From Emydura subglobosa (taxonomy: Eukaryota; Chordata; Testudines; Chelidae): a DNA stretch of 64,000 nucleotides. The notes below the pieces were generated by a model. That model worked only from the letters and a program-made list of their open reading frames with translations. It made no database searches and had not been told where the DNA came from. Made by a program: the position numbers and the translations under genes. Position 1 is the first letter of the stretch. Each line of letters begins with the position of its first letter. The DNA is taken from the NCBI GenBank assembly GCA_007922225.1, contig ML679961.1, positions 73,848,111-73,912,110 on the forward strand, read 5' to 3'. This document shows positions 10,992-24,519 of the stretch, piece by piece.

Positions 10992-12687
10992 TTAGCATTT
11001 CAGAAGTGATGATGTACCTTACAAATCAGGCACAGCAGCAGATGTATTTTCTTTGATGAAACAGGTGTATGATGAGACAGTAGCCAAGTGATCAATATAC
11101 ATCCAGTCATTGTCCTGTTGAAAATGTTCCAGTTATCAAGAATATGTCTGATGCTGCAGGCCTCACTCACATGTCTAATACTCAGTCAGATAAGTATACT
11201 GAAGTCAGGGAGGACTGGACTCTTTAATTATAGGGTATTCCACACATCCCCTGCTACAAGTCCTCTTTTGAATGGTTTAAAATAGCACTGTCAAGTAGTG
11301 AAAGCCTGACATGTAGGTTTTGCTTTAAGAAATAAAAAAAAATTAAAAAAAAAAAAACGTAACATGAAACCTTTTCACAAATATTTTAAATAAAATAATT
11401 GTGTCCACTTACAGCAACTTTTTATCATTGATCTGAAAGTGCTTTGAAAATACTAAGTAATTATCAACATATCCTATGAAGAAATTATGAGATACATAGG
11501 AGTTACTTTACCTACCATTGAAAAACAGCCATTTCTTGGGTGGGAGTGGAGCAGCTGCTTAATAATGCACAATATTAATTGCTTAGGATGAATGGTAAGA
11601 AGAATTTGGTATCCACATGACCCGATAACAGGAATTTAGCAAAAGCAAATATAATCACCTACGCTAATATTAGGCTGGAAGTAGGTTAAGCTACTTCAGA
11701 ATATGACACTTCTGTTCTGGAATAAGAGAATCCATTCAGAGAATTAATCAGGAACCACTATTCTGCTTTTAATTCACACCCTACATCAATTTGAATTATC
11801 ATCTTAGTGTAGACAAGCCACAAGATGGGGGAAACTTGAAACAATTTAATGTAGCAACCATTAAACTAAAGGTAAAACTTATGCTATTCCTGTTTAATAT
11901 AAGCCTAACCTTTGCCTTGAGTTATTAAAAGGATATGTCTCAGTGCTCTATAAGCTGTAAATGTCAGCTGCTTAGTGAGCTGAAAGTGTCTTTCAGCAGT
12001 CAAGTTGGAACAGTAGCAAACAGGGGCACCTGTGAGTAAATTGCTCCAGTGGCTATGAACATTTCATTGATGTGCCAGTGTTTTTGTGCTTAAATAATGT
12101 ATGACTTTGCAGCCTTTCAACTGCAAACTAGCACTAAGGGAGACTTCTGATAGAAAGACTGTGTGTGCAATAATGATTTTAGCAATGTGTATCTCTAGTT
12201 TTATTTTGCTTGACATATTTTACCCTGTGCAAATGGCTTATAAGATATAGTCTCAGCTCAAGAGATGTGCTTTTTTCCCCCCTCCAGCCAGTAGGTATTT
12301 CAGTTCACTGTTAGTTTTAATATACATCAGATACAACTATTTCCAGCTAGTTTAATCAGTTGTGTGTGAATTTTTGCTTTCTAACACTTTTTTCTGTTTT
12401 TAATTCAGTTTTTCTTGGTTACATCCATCCATTCCAAAGTCATTTGGAATGCTAGCAGGAAATGCAGAAGTTGCTCCATCACCTAGTACCACCCTTTTGT
12501 CAGTGCTCGACAGGGAAATTGGGAAGTTGATAACATAGATATGAATATTTTGTAGCATGAAAGGACCTAAAATAATTCAGATACTCAGGTCCTGATTCTC
12601 CACTGCCTTCAGTCTTGTATAAACAGTTGAACTGGGTTATAAACTGGCTGTAAAATACTCCTAAATCAGAATAGAAGCATTTTATAC
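10992..12687. other. AT-rich non-coding stretch
   Basis: No gene or classifiable repeat. An A-rich tract lies at about 11,326-11,358. The rest seems to be unique intergenic sequence ending at the target site of Harbinger copy 1. Confidence 0.5.
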
Positions 12688-13201
12688 TCAGGGCATGTCT
12701 ACACTAAAAACTTAAGTCGACTTCAGCTAAGTCAACATCCAGCTGCTGCAGTAATTAAGTCAGGTGTGCATGTCCACACCACAGCCTCATGTCAGTGGAG
12801 CATGTCCTCATTAACAGCCCTTGCAACAATGCTTAGAGCAGTGCACCGTGGATCGCTATCCACAGTGCAACTCACCGCAAGAGATTTTAGGAAGGACTTG
12901 TAATGCCTCATGGGAAGAAAATCTTGCAGTAGTGACTGGGAATATGGCTTCAATGTCCCATGATGTAGTTTGCTACATCCCCTGACTCCATCTGCAGCCT
13001 TTAATATTTTGCACCTTTTTTAAAAATGCTGGCATAGCCATGCATATGCCATCTATAGAGAAGCATGGACCCCCTCAGCTGTGCACCATTGTAGTGAGTA
13101 CTGCAAAGATCATGTGACTTATCCTACAGTATTTCCAGAGCTGTGAGAGGAACTGCCACCCAGAACGTGGAAATGTTCTACAAGTAGCCCTGCTGGAAGT
13201 C

Positions 13202-14149
13202 ATGGAACCAAACAACGCAGTCACACAGCAGCTGAACATAGGGGAGTGCCATTTCTGGTCCCGAGAAACAAGCACTGACTGGTGGGATCACATCATTATG
13301 CAGGTGTTGGATGATGAGTTGTGGCTTCAGAACTTTCGCATGCACAAGGCCATTTTCCAGGAACTGTGTGCATCTCTCTCCCCAGCAATGCAGCACAACA
13401 GCACTAAAATGAGATCTGCTCTGGCAGTGAAGAAGCAAGTGGTGATTGCTGTGTGGAAACTTGAAATGCCATAGTGCTACCAGTCAGTGGGGAATCAATT
13501 TAGTAGGAAATCCACTGTTGGGCTTCCTGTGATCCAGGTTTACAGGGCCATTCCTTGCCTTCTGCTATGAAGGATAATGACTCTGGGTAATGTACAGGAC
13601 ATACTGGAGGGTTTTGCCACAATGGAGTTTGCTAACTGCAGTGGGGCAATAGATGGCACACATCTCCCTAAGTTGGCACCTGACCACCTTGCCAAAGAGT
13701 ACATAAACAGAAAGGGATACTTTTCTATGGTGTTGCAAACACTGGTAGATCATCAGAGGCATATAACCAACATCAGCATGCGATGGTCCAGGAACGTGAA
13801 TGATGCACACTTCTTTAAGAACACAGGACTGTTCAGAAACCTTCAAGCAGGGACTTTCTTTCTGCATCACAAAATCAACATTGATGTAGAAATGCCAATA
13901 GTCATCCTGGAAGATGCAGCCCACCCCTTACTCCCATGGTTCATAAAGCTGTGCATGGGATACCTGGACAGCAGCAAGGAGCAGTTCAACAATAGGCTCA
14001 GCCAGTGCAGAATGGTAGTTGAATGTGCCTTTGGCTGTGTGAAGGTTTGCTGGCACAGTTTGCTCACTAGATTAGACTTAATTGAAAAAAATATCCCCAA
14101 GCTTATAGCTGACTGCTGTGTGCTTCAACATATCTGTGAAGCTAAGTGA
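13202..14149 (+). pseudogene. Harbinger DDE transposase relic (HARBI1-like), copy 1
   Basis: One frame runs through this interval with two in-frame stops, at 13,472-13,474 (TAG) and just before the Met at 13,577. The N-terminal part (WSRETSTDWWDHIIMQ, then LWLQNFRMHKAIFQEL) matches copy 2. The C-terminal part holds the nuclease core: AIDGTHLP with the first Asp, NVNDAHFF with the second Asp, and MVVECAFG with the catalytic Glu. DDE nucleases of this group cut at the terminal repeats with help from the element's Myb-like partner. The catalytic triad is still present although the gene is dead. Compared with copy 2 the C-terminal tail is cut short by a stop after HICEAK. No trustworthy start codon is visible. 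Confidence 0.85.
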
Positions 14150-15296
14150 GAGAAGTTTCCACAGGAGTGGAGCATGGAGGTGTATAGGCTGTCTACTAAT
14201 TTTGAGCATCCAAAAAAAAAACAAACCAAAAAAAACAGAGCTATGAGAAGAGCTCAGCACAGAGAATTGCATCTCAGGGAGACTTTGAAAACCCATTTTA
14301 TTAATGATCCACAGTAATGTTCGCTGCATATCCATTCTTCCTGTCTGTGGTATCCCAGCAGCTCCTACTGTGTGCTATGCTCATTCTCCTAGGCTGCTTT
14401 TCTGCTCATAATGTCCATGCTCCTTTTTTCAGAGAGCAATCCTCCACACCTTCTGCTTGGTGGCTGCTGTCCCAGAGGCATTCATTGTCTCAGTGAACAT
14501 TTCATGACACATTCTCTTTCATCTCCATCTTATCTGGGACAGTCTCTTCTTCGGTGTGCAGGAAGAGCTAAAGTCCATACGTTCAGCTGTTAAACATGCC
14601 AAGCACAAATAAGCCATTGTCCATGCAGACCCAGAGTCTAATGCCCAATTGCTATATAAAAATCACTCCCCTATTTCCATACAAGTTTAAAGCTGAACAT
14701 TTTCATTTCTACAATTGTTCATTGACCGATTTGCTGTCCCAGACATGGTGAGTATGACTCAGGAGCAAGGATGATGAACTGTCTGAACTAGCCACGGAGG
14801 GGAGAAGCTGCGGTGGAACCAGAGGTAGTCAAGGGGCCATGTCACCTCCCCTTTGTAACATAGATGTTGTCTGGTAGATGGGGACCAGCATTCCCTCACC
14901 CCAAATGCAAGCTTTGGAACATTCCCTTCCCCACCTCTCTCTGATTGCCAGTGCCACTCTCCGGCACCTAAGGAACCGCTCTCTGCCCAGTATGGAAGCC
15001 AGATCCAGGCATTGATAAAAGCATCCCATGGAGCCTGAGACACTGGGGAGAGGTGGACCCTACACCTGTCCCAGACAGAAGGAATGGGTTCCAGAGGGCA
15101 GCCCTTGACACATATCCCTACAACCGAGGCTTGCAGTTCCTGTGGTCAGTGCCAATCCTTCCCACCCAAAGTACGGCCATGTATTTTAAAGCATGGAGGA
15201 ATGGGCAAAAAAATCACAAGAGGGGCGGGGCAGGTCACAGGCAAAAGTGTTTGCATTTCAAGCATTTGAAATGAAAACTACCACCATCTCCCATAG

Positions 15297-15430
15297 GTGA
15301 CCATAGCTAATATGGTCTCTGAGGGTCACAGAGGTGGCCAGGGGACAAGCTGGTGCAAGCATCCAGGTACAGACGGGATCTTTATGCTGCTTTGCTGTGT
15401 ATTGCAATGATGCCTGACAAATTAAGGGTA
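15297..15430 (+). pseudogene. Exon-like segment of a possible third Harbinger gene, copy 1
   Basis: A splice-acceptor-like CTCCCATAG ends at 15,296 and is followed by GTGACCATAGCTAATATG. The reading DKLVQASRY ... LYAALLCIAMMPDKL aligns with DLLNAAGYR ... YAAMLCSTMIPAHL at 35,046-35,237 in copy 2. In both copies it is on the transposase strand, downstream of the transposase. Here the start of the segment is frameshifted relative to copy 2, and its right end runs into the antisense of the Myb-like gene, apparently through a deletion. I do not recognise the product. Confidence 0.45.
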
Positions 15431-15724
15431 CTGTTTGTAAAAGTGGCACGTCTGCAGTGCTGCACCAGAGCAACTGTTCCCTGCCTTCTGGTATTGCTGA
15501 CGAAGCTCCTTGATTTTCACGCAGCACCTCTGCATATCCCTGGTGTAGCCTTTCTCACCCATGCTCAGAGTGATCTGCTCGTATGTTGCCACAACTGGGA
15601 GCTGTGCCTGCACAGCCTCATCTCCCCACAGACCAAGGAGTTCCAGCATCTCCTGTGTACTGCAGGCAGGAGCATGTTTGAGTGAGGGAGCCGTCATGAT
15701 CAGCTGGGCAGGTGAGCTCTCCAT
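15422..15724 (-). pseudogene. Myb/SANT-like DNA-binding protein relic, copy 1
   Basis: The 100-residue frame shows a three-helix Myb/SANT-like pattern: STQEMLELLGLWGDEAV, then TYEQITLSMGEKGYTRDMQRC, then VKIKELRQQYQKA and TCHFYKQYP. In Harbinger elements this second protein binds the termini and brings in the transposase. The first conserved Trp of the domain appears to be replaced (the sequence reads ACSTQE), and the frame stops right after the HFYK helix. The acidic middle and coiled-coil end seen in copy 2 are therefore missing. It is antisense to the exon-like segment at 15,297-15,430. Confidence 0.75.
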
Positions 15725-16028
15725 GCGGAATAAACAGGAAATGGAAATTCAAAAGTTCGCTGGTCTTTAACAGAGAGGGACTGTTTCGTGTGTACCTGGT
15801 GGCTGGACAGTGGAGTTGAAAGTGGTGACCAGAGCAGTCACAACAGAGCATTGTGGGACACCTCATGGAGGCCAGTAAAGTCAATGTAAGCAATGCAGTG
15901 CCTATGCTGCTACTACATCAAATTGACTATGTCAAATTAAGTGCTATGCCTCTTGCAGAGGTGGGGAAATTTTGTCAACATAGCAGTGTGTTACGTCAGC
16001 ATAACTTTGTAGTGTAGACCAGGCCTCA

Positions 16029-18384
16029 GTTTGGTTTCAACGATAACACATCACGTAAGGCAGTGGAAGCCATGCTAACAGACTTCTTGGCTGGAAAGGT
16101 TCAAGATTTTGATCATGACTTTGTGACACAACATGCTATGCTATGGCCTTGACTTCCCCGCCCCCCCCAAGTAAATGATCCAGATCCTCAGGAGGCATGC
16201 TAATTTAAGTGAATGGATCTATACTGACTGAAGTCAGTGGAGCTGTACTGAGTTACTGGATGAAATCCTCAGCAAGTGTAAGTCTGACTCCGCTCTTGAA
16301 AGTACTTAGGACAGATAGAAGTCAATGTAATGAAATATTACAAGAAATATCACAGATATTTCTCAAATATACAAAAGTAGTTTGGGCATGATGGTAAATA
16401 CCAGAAATGTCAGATTTAATTATAAGATTTACAAACTCGAGGTTACAAGTAGCTCATGTGAGGTTCAGCTGAAAATCCTAACTTTTTTGTTGTTCGCTCA
16501 TTATTAGCTGCAACATATTGAATATGACTGGAATATTTACCTCTGTTCTAACTCTAGAACCTCTCAAAAAAGTCAGTCTGTGATAAATGGGAAACAGCAC
16601 CTGGAGCAGCAAGAATTGAGCAGATAGTCAACAACACTAGTCATTCCATTTCGATTTTTAAAGCAGAATCCACGATTGATTCTAACAACCCCTGAGACAT
16701 ATTCATGCTGCTGACTCCTACAGACATAGTTATACTACTAAATCTACAGTTAGGATTATGTATTAGGATACTGTCATTGACCCATTCTCTCTTACTGAGA
16801 GAAACTCCCATTGAAATTAATTGGAGTTTATCTGGGTAAAAACTGAGCTTGGTATCTGGTTCATTATAAAGAACATGTTCAGTACTACAATTACGCTTCA
16901 GCTTTCAGGGCCTAATTCTCACTCTTAGTTAGAAGTATTTGAATGAGACAAGGCAGATCTTCATATTCTGTACAGGTCACTGGAGCAAGGCATAATTTTG
17001 AGACCAAAATTTTCTTCCCCCAGTGATAAATGAAGATTTGGCTGCACCAAAAGGTTTTTTGAATTCGTGTTGGTTTTTCCAAATTGTTTGTGTTAGAAAA
17101 AACATCTAAAAAGTTTAAGCATTTCTTTTTAATAGGTTCAAAAAAGCCATTTTAATTTTTTGATTCAAAATGACTTTTCATTTAGAAATTTCCTTCAATT
17201 TTATTTTAAATTTTTTTTAAAAGTTTAGCACAGACTGGCAACAAACAAAATATTTTGTTTTTCTTCAGACTCAGTTTCACTGCACCTAAGCATATGGTAC
17301 TGTTTTGGGCTAGATCCCAATACATTATGTCTCTCCAGGTAATGGATGCCTAGCTAGTATATGCCCTTCAATCCCAAATTTTCACCCAGACTCCCACAAC
17401 CAGGAGGAAAGCCTTTGCTCCCAAGTTGAAGGTTTGCTCTGTCTTTGTCTCCCTCTCTTCTCCTCCCATAGAATTGAAATTAGAGCATTCTGCTTTTTTT
17501 CCTCATTTATTCATATATTTTTCTATTTAGATCTTCATTTCATGTTTAGAGGCCATGCATGCAGTACTCCCTTCCAGAAGATGGGATTTCCAAAACTAGT
17601 ATTCCTGGAATGACACTATATCATGACTGACTGACATAAGTGCTGGGTAATACAACTTCAACCCATTTCTGGACCTCTTCACAAGAAGTTAATAACTTGG
17701 CTGGCTACTTTCAAAAGTATATCATACACTGTTTTTTTTCTTGATCACTACTTGGATCTCTGGTATCCGATCTGTGTTTTCCTCAGTTTGGCAGGGGAAT
17801 TCTATATTTGGTCCATCTCGGTTTCTTGCTTCAAAATACAGACAGAGTTCCATACGCTGAAAACACATTTTAACTTGACGGTTCTTGTGTTACAAAGGAT
17901 ACATGTTTTTCTTTTGGGGACCAGGGAAGAAATAGCCTTGTGTTTATGAGAACAGTCATTTCCTCAGATGATGGAAGGAACAGAACTGGTGGACTCCAAA
18001 GACTCAGTTTGGCCCAAACAATTCCTCCTTATTCAGAATGATGTTGGCTGACTTCACCACATGGTTTCGCGGTCAGAAGGAGGTGTAAAGTGGAGAATAT
18101 GGATATTCCAGTCGGAATCTTTTTAGGTGATAAAGAACATCATGAAATTGAGCCTGAAATTCTCACTAATAAAATGACTGAGATTGTGCAGTGGACTGAA
18201 CACCTGTACAGGGGAGTAACGGTAAAGCTGCCCAACAAGGGCTACTTAAATCTAGGATCTGGGCCCACAGAGACAAGGGATTGCATATCTGCTTCCTTCT
18301 CACCCTGAGTACATGGCAGTACAGAGAATGAACAAAGCTGGGTTCTACCTCCTCAACATGTCTGCCAGTGCAGCTAAGTTGGCA
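16029..18384. other. AT-rich non-coding stretch
   Basis: No gene seen. About 16,190-16,290 and 16,784-16,870 carry the dispersed near-palindromic family (CTCCCATTGAAATTAATTGG core). About 17,030-17,260 is a T/A-rich repeat (TTTTTTGATTCAAAATGAC) that resembles 40,850-41,180. The open frame 18,090-18,308 shows no family resemblance. Confidence 0.5.
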
Positions 18385-18386
18385 TG

Positions 18387-18452
18387 CTGGGGTAGTAATT
18401 TACTGCTGGCACAGGCAGCTTGTGCCAACAGTAAATCACCACCCCTGGGAAC
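18387..18452. repeat. Inverted repeat (hairpin)
   Basis: GTAATTTACTGCTGGCACA pairs with TGTGCCAACAGTAAATCAC downstream with two mismatches across a loop of about 8 bases. Weaker pairing extends outward (GCTGGGGTAG with CACCCCTGG). It could be the core of a small MITE; no ends or target duplication were found. Confidence 0.6.
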
Positions 18453-19190
18453 AAGTGGGAAGCAGAGGGGACACCATATAGCCTGTTGGTAGTTGCCAAT
18501 CTCTAATTTTCAGGAGCAGTCAGCAGTGCCACTACCCCAGCACACATATCATATGCACATAAACACCCTTTAAATAACATACAGAAAATAAAATTTGATT
18601 CAGTTCACTTAGACAGAAAGCTTCAAGACCCTCTATTTTGCTCTCTATAGAATAAGTCTCAAACATGAATAGTGTATTATTTAATTCTTAGCCGGTTACC
18701 TCCAGACATTTTTTCCTAATGCAGTCAGACTGCACCGTAGAACTTGAGCACATTCCCCTTGATAGTTTCTCAAAAGCTACTCGATGTCTAGTCTGCAGTC
18801 AGTGAGGTCCTAAAAGCTTACAATAATTTGAAAAATGCATGCGTTTCCCTTTTGGTTTTCATGATTCATGAATGGTATCTGTAGCTCTAAGACATATGGC
18901 AAATCTGTGGCAGCTCAGAATGTACAATTTCATGCCCATTTTTAAAAGAAGGCCAAAAACCACACATTTGCAGACTATCAAACATCATATAAATGTAAAC
19001 TAAAATTCTCTTTCGGAACATGGCAGACCCATCCCTTTTATTCAGAGGTATTCAATACCAGGAAGTTATTTGGCTGGTTACAATTGGATCAATTCTGCTT
19101 ACATAAGACCTGCTCCTACTCCTACTGAAGACAATGGGCGTTTTACCATTGATTTCAATGAGAGTGGGATTTGTCCGCTAGAGGCAGATT

Positions 19191-19350
19191 TTTAAAAGTA
19201 TTTAGGTGCCTAAAGATGCAGGTAGGCGCTTAGTAAAATTTTCAAAAGTGGCTAGTCACCTAACTCTTAGTACTTAACTGCTAGGCATGTTTGAAAATCC
19301 CACTTGGTGACTATCTTGGTGTATCCTTAGGCACCTAAATACCTTTAAAA
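19191..19350. repeat. Inverted repeat, AGGTGCCTAA type
   Basis: TTTAAAAGTATTTAGGTGCC at the left is matched by the reverse complement of GGCACCTAAATACCTTTAAA at the right (19,331 to 19,349). The arms are about 23 bp with one mismatch and the loop is about 113 bp. Related motifs recur at 3,660-3,870, 41,590-41,660 and 58,790-58,830, so this is a dispersed family. Confidence 0.65.
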
Positions 19351-20107
19351 GTTCTGCTCTCAGCCCATGTGACCTGATTTTCAGAAGTGCTGAGAAGCCA
19401 CAATGTCATTCAAAGTCAGGGGGAACTACAGGTGCTCAACATCCCTGAAAATCAGGAAATCCTTATTCAGGCAAAACTCCTTTTGACTCTACTGCCTGAG
19501 TATTGACTGACACAGGATTAAGTAATGGCTTTATGATCTGGTCCCCTATTTGTATGTCATCGAGAAACACTCAACCTAGTAAATCAATGGTTCCCATACA
19601 TCTCAGATTTTTTTTTCCGACTGGCACCATCAGATGGTGGTACTGTGACCATCAGAGGGTGGCATCTCTCAAGTAACTACTAACTAGAGCTGGATTGACA
19701 CATGTAACACAAAGACAAAAAGCTCTGTAACCATTACCATCCCCATGAGCTACACAGTGGCTACCTCCAAAGTGTATCTATCTGAAATACATCTCAGAAA
19801 AAGTAGTGTAGATGCAGCACATTCCTTTAGCAGTGAGCGCTTCACTGAGAACTTACTTTGAAAATACCCTAAAAAGAAAGTGACGTATAATAATTGGGAT
19901 GGCCCATGTTTTCAAGTCAATGTTTCAGGATGTTGCTAAGTAAGACAAAGTAATTTTTAAAAATGTTTTATATTATTTTATTTAATGGATTGTTGAGTTA
20001 TAGGATCCTTAAGTTTGCACCTTGTGAAGTCCATCTGCCCTGTATTGAGGAGACAGCTGGAAAAAGGCTTACAATCCCCGTCTTACGATTCCCATAGGTG
20101 CTAGTGG

Positions 20108-20140
20108 TGCGCTCGCTCTCGCGCTCGCTCTCGCTCTCTT
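20108..20140. repeat. GCTC/GCGCTC simple repeat
   Basis: Imperfect GCGCTCGCTCTC units give a short CpG-rich patch in otherwise AT-rich DNA. Confidence 0.8.
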
Positions 20141-23100
20141 CAGGAAAAAATTGCTTTCTGAATTTCCTCATTATTTTAAATGGGACCCTCTCTATCTCAC
20201 TGCATCCAATAAGAATTTACTGCAGAGCACAAAAGCAAGACAACCACTAAATTGTCTGCTGGTTTATAGACAGACTATCTAAAAAAAATCTTTCAACTAG
20301 ATGGAGAAAGTGCACTAACACATCTCTACTTGAAACAGAACTTAAAACAAGTAAATTTCAATACCCTCTCCATGAAAGCATATTGCTGCTATAAAAAAAC
20401 TGTCAATCTTTGCTCTTTAATGCTGGCCTTGTTAAGGCAAGACAAGGTTTTTCACTTTCCTTCCAAACTAAGTGGAGCAAAATATGTTTCAAGTTGTTTT
20501 GTATCACTCTGTTAACTTCTGTAGGATTTTTATTGTTGGTTAATGTTGTGACTGCCAACCAGTGACCAGGCAGGGAAACTGGCTCAACCTATGGGGAGAG
20601 AGACTCCAGTCAGGAATTTAACTTAGACCCTCTTAGACTACACAGACTGCGGTTTTAACAAGTGAGTTGAAATAGGAGCCTGCCTATGGTTGAAGAAAGC
20701 TAGAGGTGTGATGACAAGGCTTTAGCTGGAATTCATTTGTGGTAAATCTTACTTTGCAGGTATATTACCAATGCAAAAACTGCAAGATCAGACTCATCCC
20801 CCGACCCCCCCGATAATTTTTACTACATGTTTCTGGTTTGAAGGCTTTCTGTATCTAGTGTTTCGCAGTACCATTATTTGAAAATTGGCTAGACTATTCT
20901 AATAATTTGATTTAAAAATAAATGTCATAAGTCAGGTAGTATAAGGTGTTTTTACATTCATTCCTTTATTTTAATGAAGTACACTGAGGGCTGAATTGTG
21001 CCTTGCTCCACAGCAAGGGAACTGAGAGGGCTTAAAACTTCTCCAGACTGGGTCTCAATCAGGAACAATGCCTTTGAGGGCTTTCACTGAGACAACGCAC
21101 ATCTCTTTACACATAGCTATATCAGGTAAATGCATCCTTGTCCAGAGGGCCAGCACAAGCCCTATGCACTATTTTTGTCCCATTTACACCCCCAAAATGG
21201 GCTGGCCTCCTGCACAGTGGTGTATCACTTCCACTGACAGCTATTGATTTTGCAAGTTTACTGAAATGTTAAAAAAGGCCCATGATGCTAATAAGGAGCA
21301 GTTTATAGAGGATATTAACACATCAATGTTTCATCAGGTTTTTTTATTTTAATGGGCAGCTCTAGGGGTGGACATAGAATTAAAGGGAACATGGCAGTTA
21401 TGTCTCACCCATATATTTTTCTTACCATTATAGAAAGTACGGGTTTAGTGGGAAAGCTGTGTCTGTGTTCTAATGAGTTCTTTGGTTGTATGCTGTCCTC
21501 TTTTGATAATTTAAATGAATCAATTATTCCAAACAACACAGTTGGTGATTTCAGGTATAGTGCTACATAGATCACCCAGCTAAATTCTTCATCTCATCAT
21601 GGTAGTTTTTATTAACTTACTAATAGTTATGTTCTGCAAATACAGCCCTGAAAAAAAGAACTGAGGCATCTTCAGGTGAACTCAATCTTTAGTGTCTATT
21701 GTGTGGCGCCACCTGTAGTAATAAACTTACAGCATTGTTTAAGACTACATGATAAAGTGCTTAGATCCCAATTCTCCAAAAAGCTGACCACCTATTTAAC
21801 CATTCATGATGTGTTTATCCCCATGAAGTTGGAGCATCATTCTTTAGTGGGCACTGAGGGTGCTCAGCACCTTCCAGGACTCGGCCCTGATATAGCCCTG
21901 TTAATTTACAAATTACAGACCTAGATTCAGGTACATTCTCTGCTCCAAAGATATTGTGAAACACCAGAGAAATAATAAAGTACAAATGAGTTACAGAAGC
22001 AATAAAAGAGACACTTCAGAAGATTTTTTCCATGCAAAAGATAGGAATTCAAGAGATATTTGGGGAAAATGAAAATGTGAAATTGAAAGAAACTGAAAGA
22101 AGGCACACCCTCCTTTATCTGTGTGTTGTCTGTATGATATCAAGTATCTTGTCCTCTTACTTGTTTATAAAGCCCATAGTGCACTTAATTTCTGTTTTTT
22201 TATAAATTGTAAATAATTATTTTCATAAGTGTATGGAATATCTAGAAGCATATGAGTGATATGTATAGAACACTGGTGCCTCTCTTAAAATCATGGGAGA
22301 AATGCAGCACATAGTGACTATTTTTTCAGGAGCTAGTTGATTTGTATATGTGTGTGTGACTGTATGTGTAGTTCAAACACACACAACTACCTCAAAATTC
22401 ACAGACCACAAGAAAAAAAAAGCATATAAAACTATGGAGTGTCAAGAAATATGAAAGAAATTTAGATTGGAGTGTGTTTCTGCAACAACAAACTTTCACT
22501 GCATAAGAACAAACACCTTGGGTCTGATCCACAGACTATTAAAGTCAGTAGGAATCCTTGAGTTTTCCATCAGATCCCAATTTTGCAATGTGCTGTGTAC
22601 TTATTGAAATATGTTTAGCACTTTCAGAAAACTCATGGTTTTGGTCTTCCATAACCTTGTGGGATCCACACCTATTCATTAGTGGTGGATGGCTCTCATT
22701 TGGTTTGGAGGTTTATTTCAGATAAACATACTGAAACTTGAATGCTTTTTGGAACCTCTGTAGTCTAGTAATAGGGCTGAGCAACTACAACAATGAAAAA
22801 GCCTGAGTCTCCACTCACACAGGTATAAATCAGGAATAACTCCACTGATGTCAAGAGAAATTACACTGTTGTCAGGTGATAATCAGGTCCACAATTTGTA
22901 ACCTGACACCTGGTTTTACAAATTCTCTTGTGTGACCAGAAGGGAAATTCCACATGACCAAGTTCTAGCCTCTATCTCTCAAAAGCACCCAATAACTGCA
23001 CATAACAGTTTCCCTCACAAACAACTCGTATTCTTCACCACCTGTGATTTAACCTAATATTAAAGCATTACGGCAAATTCTTCCCATCTCTATCACTTTG

Positions 23101-23314
23101 GAAATTAACTGAATGGGCCAAGCCTCTTTTGCATTTTAATTACGGGGAAACACTATGCTTCTGTTAAGTAGAATGTTCCTCTCCCCTTTCCTGAACTTTC
23201 AGCTTACATGTCTGTTGTGGCTCAGATCACAGATTAGTCTTTTTTAGTTATATCTCTCTATATTATACAGAGTTAAATTTTTAAGAGAAGAAGGACAAAG
23301 TCTCTAAGCAAAAA

Positions 23315-23334
23315 TCTCTCTCTCTCTCTCTCTC
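23315..23334. repeat. (TC)n microsatellite
   Basis: Ten uninterrupted TC units. Confidence 0.9.
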
Positions 23335-24519
23335 ATGGCATACATAACAATTTACATTTAACCCTTGAAACAATTGTGAATAATGTCAAAAACAACTCTT
23401 GTTTACAGTCAATACTTCCAAAGGGTTCCCGTCCAACTTTTAGTACTTATTATTACCACAAGTTCAAATGCAAAATAAATGCAAAATACAACACATCTTT
23501 AACAATATTATGCAAAATATAATGATACATGCTTCTTTGAAAGAGTTTACCTTGGTCTCAATGGAATGGCATAGAGACATTCTGTAGGACATGCCAAATC
23601 CCTGAAATTAGGAACCAGTTGATAGTTCTACTGTCTCCTTCAAAACTCCCTTTGAGTTTTCGCAAGGACAGTCTGCAATTTGTACAGCCTGTGGTAAATT
23701 CTCATCTCCTTTTTAGTGGGAGTAGGGAGCCTAGCCCTACAAAATCAGCAAAATCCCTGCAACATTATCCTCACATTAAACCCTTCTTCTCCTTACACTG
23801 AGTCCTCTGAGATGATTCCCACTTCTATTTATAAACTCCTCCCACTCCCCTAGAGTCTCTATTGGTTCCACTCTTAGAGAATGACACTGGTTGTGTTCTA
23901 TCAGGCTGTTTTCCCATAATGGAGGTCACCAGAGTACCTTCAAAGAGCTAATGAGCATCCCTACTGCCTGCTACACCCAATTTCTGGATGATTCTAGTCT
24001 GTCTGGTAGAATCACCCTCCACACACAAAACTAAAAAATGAAATCATGTAGCCATCCCACTGTTCCACCCCCAACCCACTTATTTACACTACTGTAAGCC
24101 TTATGACCTGAAGCCTTAGAAAGTAAAAAGTTCTCTGTTATCACCTGTTGGTGAAATGGGAGAAGAACATCCCCTCTCAAGAGCTGCTTGAGAACAAAAA
24201 ATGGGCAGAAAGCTGGCATTTGTTGGAGACCAAAGGAAATGGACTGAATGGGCCACACCTCATTTGCATATAGTTTTGTGACAGTTTGGAGCATTTTGAT
24301 TAATTTTTTTTGTTTGGGGGCAATAAAATGCTACTGGCCTCATTGGGAAATACAAGAATAATAAATGAAATAGCCTGGGGTCACCCTGAATATGACTACT
24401 GTCAGGCACAGTTGGGCAAAGCTTGGGTAGAGATGAGAAGAGAAAAAGAGTGTGATGAAAAGGCTCCTATCTTCCCCTGGGCCTGCCCCTTTGCATGGTG
24501 AACACTGTCAAGTGCCCTA

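Larger units (their letters stand above)
12691..16025 (+). mobile_element. Harbinger (PIF/Harbinger) transposon, copy 1
   Basis: The left end is GGGCATGTCTACACTA and the right end, reverse-complemented, is GGCCTGGTCTACACTAC. Both are flanked by TCA (12,688-12,690 and 16,026-16,028), a 3-bp target duplication as in this superfamily. Inside are a transposase relic on the plus strand and a Myb/SANT-like relic on the minus strand, converging. Between them is an exon-like segment shared with copy 2. The 3.3-kb length and two-gene layout mark a formerly autonomous element; stops and deletions make it inactive. The rest of the interior (14,150-15,290) is non-coding as far as I can see. Confidence 0.85.
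18460..24500. other. Mostly unique AT-rich intergenic DNA
   Basis: I see no gene in this 6-kb stretch. Members of the near-palindromic family occur around 19,085-19,180, 22,535-22,580 and 22,800-22,900. 20,560-20,720 may be a worn tRNA-like SINE on the minus strand. 21,830-21,900 carries a GAGGGTGCTCAGCACC repeat motif. All open frames here are short and lack motifs. Confidence 0.5.
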
